This document shows positions 17,083-24,243 of a DNA stretch of 64,000 bases, in pieces. Each line of letters opens with the position of its first letter. Position 1 is the stretch's first letter. The notes beneath the pieces were generated by a model, which was not told where the DNA came from, ran no database searches, and was given only the letters and a program-made list of their open reading frames with translations. The position numbers and the translations under genes are program-made. The DNA comes from Candidatus Zixiibacteriota bacterium (GTDB taxonomy: Bacteria; Zixibacteria; MSB-5A5; GN15; JAAZOE01): positions 1-64,000 of the forward strand of contig JAZGGI010000010.1 of the NCBI GenBank assembly GCA_036480375.1, in the 5' to 3' direction.

Positions 17083-17538
17083 CTACTCCTTCGGGCCGTC
17101 GGTGCCGGTGTCGAAGACGTATTTCCAGCTTCCGTCATCCTGGCGTTTCCAGATCGTTATATAATATCCGCTGGCGGTACTCATCGTTCCGGCAGTTTCG
17201 GAAACTGAATAGGTCCAGCTTCCGATCGTATAACCCAAATCGTCCGATGCGGCAATATCGGCGAATATCGGTTCCCACGTGAGCCGTGCCCCTTCAGGCA
17301 AACTGTCGTACATGGCATTAATGGCGTCCCGTCCTGTTATGGGAAGACTTCCTTCAGTTAAAACAGTCGCGCTGTCGGCCATGTAAAAATCAAACGCGTA
17401 ACCGATTCCGCTATCGACCGACATTTGAGAAAATTCCTGATCGACAATCATTAACTGTTCTTTATCAGCAATGTTCTTATCGTCAGCAAAACTGACAGAT
17501 GCGATTAAAACCAAAATTAAGACATATAAATATTTCAT
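17083..17538 (-). CDS. Secreted DUF4440 / SnoaL-like (NTF2-fold) protein
   Basis: This 151-residue product has a Sec signal peptide (MKYLYVLILVLIASVSFA) and an NTF2-like domain with the DUF4440 arrangement. A helical DQEFSQMSVDSG lead is followed by the FYMADSATVL strand, ITGRDAI, an acidic middle and a terminal YYITIWKRQDDGSWKYVFDTG. The fold forms a cone-shaped pocket used for varied ligands; no catalytic residues can be named. A good AAAGGGG ribosome site precedes the ATG. It is convergent with the preceding gene, with only 3 bases between. Confidence 0.82.
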   Translation of the reverse strand: MKYLYVLILVLIASVSFADDKNIADKEQLMIVDQEFSQMSVDSGIGYAFDFYMADSATVLTEGSLPITGRDAINAMYDSLPEGARLTWEPIFADIAASDDLGYTIGSWTYSVSETAGTMSTASGYYITIWKRQDDGSWKYVFDTGTDGPKE

Positions 17539-17758
17539 GAGATGCCCCTTTGAATTGAAATTAACCTTACCTCTGGCATATTTGTATTTGAATAAAATAC
17601 GCTGATATTTAGGCAGAAATCAAGATTAATTCATCGCGAATCAAAAACCGCAAATACAATTATCCATCAAATCCGACGCTTTTTATGATTTCGACATATT
17701 ATATGGCATGAATACAAATTATCAATGTCTGGCTATTGCCGGATTTGTAACAACGCTG
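17539..17758. other. Gene-free AT-rich stretch upstream of the DUF4440 gene
   Basis: This stretch has no credible open reading frame on either strand. It should contain the promoter for the minus-strand DUF4440 gene, but I cannot pick a convincing -35/-10 pair. It leads into two repeat copies at 17759-18002. Confidence 0.5.
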
Positions 17759-17810
17759 CATGGATTCCCGATTCGTCTCCCCGTATCACGGGGAGACTCT
17801 CAGGAATGAT
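17759..17810 (+). repeat. Copy of the GGATTCCCGA palindromic repeat
   Basis: It opens ATGGATTCCCGATTCG and ends CTCTCAGGAATGAT, with a perfect 10-bp hairpin GTCTCCCCGT-ATC-ACGGGGAGAC (17775-17797) inside. It is related to the unit at 239-290 (opposite strand) and to 31203-31255, where the hairpin stem differs in sequence. Confidence 0.7.
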
Positions 17811-17904
17811 AGGTGGACTGTTAACACTTGCCTGCAGGCACCAGCCGGGCGGGATTATGCATAAAGGCCGAGCAATAGAAATGACAAGTTTTTTGGCAAA
17901 AATT

Positions 17905-18002
17905 CAGATAAACCGCGCGACAGCTGGAAACGGGCTTTTGCCCGAATCACCATCGATTTGATATGACCAAAAACGTTAATCTGAGGAAACAAACCCATTT
18001 TT
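17905..18002 (-). repeat. ~97-bp dispersed repeat, copy C (minus orientation)
   Basis: On the minus strand this reads AATGGGTTTGTTTCCTCAGA...TTAACG..., then TCATATCAA..CGATGGTGATTC, a hairpin CGGGC-AAAA-GCCCG, and GCTGTCGCGCGG. It is the same element as 28599-28699 and 28768-28866 with about 80% identity by eye, but the hairpin stem is different. It lies directly downstream of the minus-strand gene ending at 18037. Confidence 0.8.
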
Positions 18003-18036
18003 GGGGGATGATTTGGGTATCTGCCGCATACAAAAG

Positions 18037-18642
18037 TCAATCTGCTTTGGATGTATCTTGGGGAGCGGGATTAACATCTGTATCGAAAACAAATGAATTT
18101 GCCAGTTTGTCAAATTCAGGCTTGTATAAATTAAACAATGTTTCTCCGCAGCTAAACGAGAGGTGTACAAGAAAGTTATTGCCAAAAAAAGCATATGAAT
18201 ATAGTACTGTACCTATGGGAAAATCGCTGGCTTGAATAATTGATTTAGATATTTTGCAATTATTCAAGGTGTCGTATATTGGCTCTTCGACTTTGATAGT
18301 CTCGAAAGATCTAAGTGTATCTTTTTGGTTTTTTGAGCTTAAAATTGTCATATCCAATCTAACGGGGATAATAGAATCAGTAATTCCGTAAGCTGTGGAG
18401 ATTATACAAATCGGTAGTTGGAAAATAGAATTAGATTTTAGCGCAAGGCTTAATTCTATTTCAGGCAAAACTCGCGTATTACTCGAATCTTCAGCCAGAG
18501 GTTCAATGCTCGTTTCAGTTATTGGTGTCCAATTATCGTCATATGTAATTATGAAGTGGCCTTTTTCTGAATGGTATTCAGTGGCATTAGAAATTGAAAA
18601 AATAATTGACAAGATCAAAAAACAGATTGCAAAGTATTTCAT
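18037..18642 (-). CDS. Exported protein of unknown function (PsbP/DUF1795-like pattern)
   Basis: I start at 18642 (MKYFAICFLILSIIFS), because GAGGAAAC directly before it is an excellent ribosome site and the upstream in-frame ATG at 18657 would place that site inside the coding region. The 201-residue product has a signal peptide ending near SNA. The mature N-terminus YHSEKGHFIITYDDNWTPI recalls the PsbP/DUF1795 group of small exported alpha-beta proteins, but the match is weak. Codon use is AT-rich compared with the core operons. It is isolated, with repeats downstream, so its function stays open. Confidence 0.65.
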   Translation of the reverse strand: MKYFAICFLILSIIFSISNATEYHSEKGHFIITYDDNWTPITETSIEPLAEDSSNTRVLPEIELSLALKSNSIFQLPICIISTAYGITDSIIPVRLDMTILSSKNQKDTLRSFETIKVEEPIYDTLNNCKISKSIIQASDFPIGTVLYSYAFFGNNFLVHLSFSCGETLFNLYKPEFDKLANSFVFDTDVNPAPQDTSKAD

Positions 18643-18694
18643 GTTTCCTCTTCGCATTATGATGTCAAAGTATAAAGGACAAAATTACTGTTTA

Positions 18695-19015
18695 CTACTC
18701 ATCTTCAACAACTACAGCGGTGCCGTAGCATAACAATTCGGCGGCGCCCTGCATCATTGAGGATGTCGTGAAGCGCAGTGTTACAATTGCGTTAGCGCCC
18801 AGTTTTTCCCCCTCGGCGACCATGCGATCCAAAGCCTGCTCGCGTGACTCAGCGATCATTTTTGTGTATTCGGATATTTCACCACCGATCATGCCGCGAA
18901 AGACGGCCAGGATATCGCGACCGACGTGACGGGCGCGAATAGTGTTGCCTTTAACCAACCCCAGGACTTTGATTATTTTTTTCCCATGAATATCGTCTGA
19001 TGTCGCAAGAATCAT
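18695..19015 (-). CDS. YbjQ/UPF0145 family protein
   Basis: This 106-residue protein has the YbjQ signature: the GLVKGNTIRARHVGRDI segment, the helix YTKMIAESREQALDRM, GANAIVTLRF and a terminal YGTAVVV. YbjQ proteins form small homo-oligomeric rings; a heavy-metal-binding role has been proposed but is not established. It overlaps the end of the upstream anti-sigma-like gene by 4 nt, so it is the third gene of a sigma/anti-sigma/YbjQ operon. Confidence 0.92.
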   Translation of the reverse strand: MILATSDDIHGKKIIKVLGLVKGNTIRARHVGRDILAVFRGMIGGEISEYTKMIAESREQALDRMVAEGEKLGANAIVTLRFTTSSMMQGAAELLCYGTAVVVEDE

Positions 19016-19458
19016 CGCTTAACCTCCTTATACCTGTCTTGATTATAGGCAAACAATCGCTCGCGCGCAACAGAAACTAAAAGAACAATGCCTCCGATTA
19101 TCAATGCCCCGACTCCGAATTTGGGAAGTAAATCGACGGCCGGATCCAGAAAATAATCGCGCACGAGGTAAAATCCTCCGCAGCCGAGGAGAATCATCGC
19201 TCCGAGGGAAGTAAAAATCCACCCCACGCCGCGTTCGAAGCGGCGATACAGGTTTTGCCAGTACCCCTCCCAGACTTCCAGCGGTAAATCTTTGTACGTC
19301 ACTTTGTCGGTTACCTCCCTGATTTTTTGCAACCGGGCAAGTTCATCGCGCCATTCGGGCGATTCGGCCAGTTTCTTTTTAACCAGCTCAAGCTGCTCCG
19401 GGTCAAGCTCCCCATCCTGATACCCTGCCAGCAAAATTTTCATATCATCCCGGTTCAT
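19012..19458 (-). CDS. Anti-sigma factor-like membrane protein
   Basis: This 148-residue protein has an N-terminal anti-sigma-like helical domain (LLAGYQDGELDPEQLELVKKKL, about residues 8-60) and two membrane helices at about 77-98 and 112-132. The N-terminus resembles the zf-HC2 anti-sigma domain, but the usual HxxxCxxC zinc ligands are absent, so this would be the zinc-free version. It is 6 bases downstream of the ECF sigma gene, the classical arrangement for a sigma factor and its membrane-bound inhibitor. The signal it senses is unknown. Confidence 0.8.
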   Translation of the reverse strand: MNRDDMKILLAGYQDGELDPEQLELVKKKLAESPEWRDELARLQKIREVTDKVTYKDLPLEVWEGYWQNLYRRFERGVGWIFTSLGAMILLGCGGFYLVRDYFLDPAVDLLPKFGVGALIIGGIVLLVSVARERLFAYNQDRYKEVKR

Positions 19459-19464
19459 AATTGG

Positions 19465-20013
19465 TTATACCTCTTCTTCCAAAAGTTCGGCCAGGCGTTT
19501 TCTGGCGTAATACAGGCGAGACATCACCGTCCCCCTGGGGATGCCCAGCAGATTGGAAATCTCATCGTAGCTCATCATGCGAAAATGATTGAGATTGATA
19601 ATTTCCCGGTCGGCGAAATTCAAGTTCATCACGGCCGCATACAATTGCCGTTTTTGCTCGTTATCGAGATAATCGGATTCCGGGGTTTCGCGGTCGGTGA
19701 GCATATACTCAACGTCGGCAAGATCAACCGTGCGTGCGGCGACGACCTGTCTTTTGCGGAGAACGTTTCGACATAGATTGGTAACGATGGAATAAAACCA
19801 GGGGAAGAAACTTTGGGATTCGTCAAATGTCGATGCCGAGTTATACACGCGAAGAAACGCCTCCTGAGAAACATCGTAGGCATCATCGGAATTGCCGACC
19901 ATACCCAGAGCCAGAAAATAGGCCTGTTTTTTGTACCTTTCCACCAGCCCAGCCAAAGCCTTGGTTTTGCCTTTCTTAAGCTGAGCCATTATTTTGTTGT
20001 CATCCAAGTTCAT
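19465..20013 (-). CDS. ECF-family RNA polymerase sigma factor
   Basis: This 182-residue ECF sigma factor has region 2 at about residues 22-90 (SDDAYDVSQEAFLRVY for core binding; FFPWFYSIVTNLCRNVLRKR for -10 recognition). Region 4 is at about 120-175, with HTH SYDEISNLLGIPRGTVMSRLYYARKRL. It heads an operon with an anti-sigma-like protein and YbjQ. An AT-rich 220-bp stretch precedes it with a TATAAT on the minus strand (20041-20036) but no good -35, compatible with autoregulation by a non-sigma-70 promoter. Confidence 0.95.
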   Translation of the reverse strand: MNLDDNKIMAQLKKGKTKALAGLVERYKKQAYFLALGMVGNSDDAYDVSQEAFLRVYNSASTFDESQSFFPWFYSIVTNLCRNVLRKRQVVAARTVDLADVEYMLTDRETPESDYLDNEQKRQLYAAVMNLNFADREIINLNHFRMMSYDEISNLLGIPRGTVMSRLYYARKRLAELLEEEV

Positions 20014-20235
20014 TTCTAAAAGATATACCCGGCCGATTATAGATTATTCAAAATTTATTTAACTTAAACGCCCCCAAATTAAATTAATTTTTGGCGCTAT
20101 TTTACTAATTTGTTTTGCCTTATTGAATAAATTGAATATAAAACCAGAGCGTCCTAAATGAAATAAAAACTCATAGTTTGTTCAACTCTAAATGGCCAAT
20201 AGAATATGAATATAGAGGAAACGGATCCCGATTGC

Positions 20236-21855
20236 TCAAGCGCCCCGCATTCGCTTAATCTCTTTTTTAATTTCCGCGGGGGTGAGAGATTTTACATCGA
20301 TTATGTTGCGGCCTTGTACCGTTTTTTTGCTTACGGCGAGGTGGTTGTCGGCTCGGGAGGCTACAGGGGGGAGGTGACTGATTGTGATTACCTGGTGATT
20401 TTTGGAGAGTTCTTTTAGTTTTTCGGCAAGTTTATTAGCAGTTTGGCCGCCGATACCGGTATCGATTTCGTCAAAGACAATAGTCGGAAGTTTGTATTTC
20501 CCGGCGATTACGGTCAGAATCGCCAGCATAATTCGTGAGATTTCTCCTCCCGATGCGATTTTTGATAGAGGCCGTAAGGGTTCTTTTGGATTGGTCGAAA
20601 TCAGGAATTCCGCTGTTTCAAAACCGCAATTATTGGCTTTTAACATTTTTCCATTAACTTCAAAACCGCTTTCATCGCCTTCGGAAGTAAAATCGATTTT
20701 GAGCTGAGCGTCTTCGATAGCCAGGTCGTTGAGTTGTTTTATGATTTTCTTCTCAAATGTAGTCGCGGCTTTACGGCGTTTTTTTGAAATTTCAAGAGCC
20801 AACTCATAATATTCCCTGCGGGCTTCGGCAAGTTTATCTTTTAACTCGGCAATTAGAGATTGAATATCCGTCGATGACAGGCTTTGGTCTCGCAAATTGG
20901 ATAGCAAATCGATCAATCCGGCCTCATCGGTTTTGTATTTTTTCTTAAGACGATATAGTTCAGCAAGGCGGGCGTTGATATCGTCAAGACGTTGAGGATT
21001 ATCGTCAAGACGAGAGAAATATGATTCGATATTTCGAGTCAGTTCGTTAAGATTTATGCGGCTCTCGGAAAGCAGTTTGGCTTCTTCAGAAAGCCTCTCG
21101 TCAATACCGGCGGCATCGTTGAGACGAGATTCAAGTCTGGAGAGGACTGAGATGATTGAATTGTCGTTTTCGCTGAGAGAGTCGATTAGCGTCTGAGCCG
21201 TTTCCAGAAGCGTTTGAACTGATTCAAGTCTCTTTTTTTCAATTTCCAATTCGGTTTCTTCGCCGATTCGAAGATTGGATTCGGTCAGCTCGTCAATTTG
21301 AAAATTTATTAATTCCAATTTTTCACGAACCGCTTGAGCGTTTTCCTGCGTATTTTTCAATCTCTTTTCTAGTGAAATATAAGAGTCGAATAATTGCAAT
21401 AGCTTTTCAACTTTTGTATTCAATCCGGCATAGCTATCAATAAAGAATAGATGTCGTTCCTGCTCAAGAAGTCCACGCTGGTCTTGTTGTGAATGTAATT
21501 CACACAGATTATTAACGGTTTCATGTATTGTATTCAGATTCGTAATTGTCTCATTGATATAGGCTCGTGATGATCCGGTTGTGGATACTTCGCGACTAAA
21601 CGCAATTTCGGAGTCGGCTTTTATTTTCTTAAAAGATTTCGAGTCTGAATTAAAAACGGCATGGGCTGTAGATTTTTTTGTGCCGTGGCGTATTAAATCT
21701 TTGTCGGCTCGACCGCCCAGGGCGAGTCTGAGACCGCCGATGATGACCGATTTGCCGGCCCCGGTTTCACCGGTCAAGACAGTAAGCCCCGGTTTGAAAT
21801 CGATTTCGATTTCGTCAACCAGGGCATAGTTTTTGATATAAAGTTTTTTTAGCAA
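20236..21855 (-). CDS. recN: DNA repair protein RecN
   Basis: This 539-residue SMC-like ATPase acts in double-strand break repair. It has the N-terminal NYALVDEIEIDF and Walker A GETGAGKSV (about residues 29-38), and a long coiled coil (about 150-370). A C-terminal ABC signature LSKIASGGEISRIMLA and Walker B TIVFDEIDTGIGG follow, then the ITISHLPPVASRAD H-loop. Length is standard. It is the last gene of the minus-strand operon, 2 bases after the ASCH-winged helix gene. Confidence 0.96.
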   Translation of the reverse strand: MLKKLYIKNYALVDEIEIDFKPGLTVLTGETGAGKSVIIGGLRLALGGRADKDLIRHGTKKSTAHAVFNSDSKSFKKIKADSEIAFSREVSTTGSSRAYINETITNLNTIHETVNNLCELHSQQDQRGLLEQERHLFFIDSYAGLNTKVEKLLQLFDSYISLEKRLKNTQENAQAVREKLELINFQIDELTESNLRIGEETELEIEKKRLESVQTLLETAQTLIDSLSENDNSIISVLSRLESRLNDAAGIDERLSEEAKLLSESRINLNELTRNIESYFSRLDDNPQRLDDINARLAELYRLKKKYKTDEAGLIDLLSNLRDQSLSSTDIQSLIAELKDKLAEARREYYELALEISKKRRKAATTFEKKIIKQLNDLAIEDAQLKIDFTSEGDESGFEVNGKMLKANNCGFETAEFLISTNPKEPLRPLSKIASGGEISRIMLAILTVIAGKYKLPTIVFDEIDTGIGGQTANKLAEKLKELSKNHQVITISHLPPVASRADNHLAVSKKTVQGRNIIDVKSLTPAEIKKEIKRMRGA

Positions 21856-21857
21856 AG

Positions 21858-22454
21858 TTAAATTTGACTGTCTAAATACGCTTTTCCGCGAATGGATATG
21901 GTATAACCGTCGCGCCGAGAGTTGATCAATCCTTCGTTTTTAAGGGCGGTCATCCGCTTCATAACGTCATTTCGGGATATATTAAATTGCTTAGCGATGG
22001 ATACCGAGTTTTGGGCTTTTTCGATATCCAGAAATTCGAGGAGATCATCCGATTTCACATCGACATCGGAGAGGACGTCTATTTCCACCAGGCGTTCCAT
22101 AATTTTTATCATGTCACGTTCGGCGGGTTTAACGCCTCCGGCAGTACGATCTTCCGACCCCAGGTAGGTGAATTTTATCCGAATTAGTCGTCCGGAACCG
22201 AAATTGAATCCGGGATTACGTTTGCGGAAGGCCTTTTTAAATTCGTCCAGATCATAAAAGCCGGCGGCCTCCAAATCCTCATCGAGAATTTTCTTGAAAT
22301 CGACATAATCGACTTCCTCAATGCGAACATATCCGAGTCCGAATGATTTGTATTCTTTTCCGGCTTCGATCCGAAGTTTATCCCAATCGCGAAATGTTAC
22401 GGTAATTCTCCCGAGCCTTATATCATCAAATTCTTCTTTCTTAAATAGCAGCAT
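21858..22454 (-). CDS. ASCH-domain/winged-helix fusion protein
   Basis: The N-terminal half (about residues 1-110) carries the ASCH/PUA-like pattern IRLGRITVTFRDWDKLRI...GLGYVRIEEVDYVDF...LDEFKKAFRKRNPGF...IRIKFTYLG. This fold binds RNA or modified nucleotides. The C-terminal third (about 130-198) is a winged helix (SVSIAKQFNISRNDVMKRMTALKNEGLI...GYTISIRGKAYLDS) like those in archaeal regulators. I do not know a named family with this exact combination. Location between dnaG and recN in a housekeeping operon suggests a role in nucleic-acid metabolism or regulation of the operon. It could also be a general archaeal-like transcription regulator. Confidence 0.75.
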   Translation of the reverse strand: MLLFKKEEFDDIRLGRITVTFRDWDKLRIEAGKEYKSFGLGYVRIEEVDYVDFKKILDEDLEAAGFYDLDEFKKAFRKRNPGFNFGSGRLIRIKFTYLGSEDRTAGGVKPAERDMIKIMERLVEIDVLSDVDVKSDDLLEFLDIEKAQNSVSIAKQFNISRNDVMKRMTALKNEGLINSRRDGYTISIRGKAYLDSQI

Positions 22455-22512
22455 TTAGTACCTCGAATAAAAAATTTACATGACCTGAATTACAGGCAAT
22501 AATAAAACGGAT

Positions 22513-24243
22513 TTAAACCTTCTTTTCAAGCAGATAATTTATTTCGGTCGTTAATTTTATTGATAATTCACGGTCTCCTTTTTCCTCAGCGGCGGCGAGT
22601 TGTTCTTTTAATTGAGTAATCTGACGATTTCGTTTCTGATTTAACAGCATTTGCCGGTATTCTTTGACCACGCCAGTCAGATCGATATCGCCCCAATCTA
22701 AAGTTGAAATAAAGGCCAGCCCCGAAACCAGGGATGGGTCTTTTATAGATTCAATCATTTTATCAGGATTTATTTCCCCGGTCCTTTTGTAGGCTTCCAA
22801 CATATTAGCGTAAATATCGCCGTGACCGGGACCGGAAAAATCATTGGGAGAGATATCGTTCCAGATAAGCTCTATTAGAGGAGGGTGATTGACGCATAGG
22901 GACAGCAGTTCGGATTCGAGAATGTTGATGTTTCTGGTTGATTCAAGAGGTATCTGATTTGTATCACGTGGAGTAGTGGATCTCAATGATGAAATTTTGA
23001 GATTTAGTCTTTCTGCAGCCGAAGCTATTAGGATATCACGCTTTAATGGGTCATTTATCTTTGAAGCCAATGATTTTATTGCTTTTGCGATCCTTTCCTT
23101 TTCTCTACTGGAAAAGTCATGTGATTTGGCATCTCCAAAGCGAAACAATATGTAATTTTCATGATTTTGAATTAGCTTCTGAACAGCCTCTGCTCCATTA
23201 TTTCGCACAAATGTATCAGGATCAAATTTGGGTGGAGTTGATACAATTAGCGGTTCAATGTCGGCATTATAGAAATTTTCAATTGAACGCAATGCGGCGC
23301 TTCGCCCAGCTACATCAGCATCAAAAAAAATATATGCTTTTGAAGCATATCGATGTATCAATCGCGCCTGTTGTGGAGTAAACGAAGTACCCGAAACGGC
23401 AATGACGTTCTCAATTCCAGCCTGATGCAAAGCGATAAGATCAAAATAACCTTCGACCAAAATTGCCGAGCCGGATTCCCGTATGGCCTGTTTGGCGAAA
23501 TTCAGTCCGTACAAGATGAATGATTTATTGTAAAGTGGAGTTTCCGGGGAATTGATGTATTTGGCTGATTCACCTTTTTTGAGAGCGCGTCCTCCGAAAG
23601 CGACGATTTTTCCGGTGATATCAAAAATGGGAATCATCAGACGTATGCGGAATCGGTCGTAATATTCGCCGGTTTTATCCGATTTTGAGGCCAGGCCCGC
23701 TTCGGCCAGTTCTTCAGGTTTTATGTCTTTTTTCCGGGCATAATCAACGAGACCCTGCCAGTCGTCGGTGGCCAGGCCAATTTGGAATTTATCAATCGTT
23801 GATTTTTCGAGTCCCCTGACATCATATAAATAATTCTCGATTTTTTGCTTATATCTGGAATCGGAGAGGTTGGACTGAAAATACTCCGCCGCAGTTTGAT
23901 TGGCATAGAGCAGTCGTTCGGTGCGGGTATCTTTTTCTTTTTCGTATTTGGGAAGCACGACTCCGTAACGGTCAGCCAATAGCTTAATGGCCTCGATAAA
24001 GCTCAGATTTTCATGCTCCATCAAAAACGTAAAGACGTTGCCGCCTTTGCCGCACCCGAAGCAATGGAAAATTTGTTTTTCGGGTGAGACCGAAAAAGAC
24101 GGCGTTTTTTCATCGTGAAAGGGGCAAAGAGCCATGAAATTTCGGCCGCGCTTCTTCAAGGGAAGGTATCCGGATAACACCTCCGCAATGTCAGCCGCCA
24201 TGCGGACTTCATCGATTTTATTTTCAGGAATACGTGCTGCCAT
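22513..24243 (-). CDS. dnaG: DNA primase
   Basis: This 576-residue replication primase synthesises RNA primers at the fork. The N-terminal CHC2 zinc finger shows CPFHDEKTPSFSVSP and FHCFGCGKGG. The catalytic core TOPRIM region has ILVEGYFDLIALHQAG with its glutamate and YIFFDADVAGRSAA with the DxD. The C-terminal part (about 430-576) corresponds to the helicase-interaction domain. The ATG overlaps the mutS2 stop by one base. In many bacteria dnaG sits between rpsU/yqeY and rpoD; here rpsU and yqeY are upstream but cvpA-mutS2 intervene and no rpoD follows. Confidence 0.97.
   Translation of the reverse strand: MAARIPENKIDEVRMAADIAEVLSGYLPLKKRGRNFMALCPFHDEKTPSFSVSPEKQIFHCFGCGKGGNVFTFLMEHENLSFIEAIKLLADRYGVVLPKYEKEKDTRTERLLYANQTAAEYFQSNLSDSRYKQKIENYLYDVRGLEKSTIDKFQIGLATDDWQGLVDYARKKDIKPEELAEAGLASKSDKTGEYYDRFRIRLMIPIFDITGKIVAFGGRALKKGESAKYINSPETPLYNKSFILYGLNFAKQAIRESGSAILVEGYFDLIALHQAGIENVIAVSGTSFTPQQARLIHRYASKAYIFFDADVAGRSAALRSIENFYNADIEPLIVSTPPKFDPDTFVRNNGAEAVQKLIQNHENYILFRFGDAKSHDFSSREKERIAKAIKSLASKINDPLKRDILIASAAERLNLKISSLRSTTPRDTNQIPLESTRNINILESELLSLCVNHPPLIELIWNDISPNDFSGPGHGDIYANMLEAYKRTGEINPDKMIESIKDPSLVSGLAFISTLDWGDIDLTGVVKEYRQMLLNQKRNRQITQLKEQLAAAEEKGDRELSIKLTTEINYLLEKKV

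Noticed and set aside
17725-18235. Two plus-strand open frames over the repeat cluster and antisense to the exported protein.
   Set aside because: They are made of repeat DNA or shadow the better minus-strand gene with a signal peptide and ribosome site.
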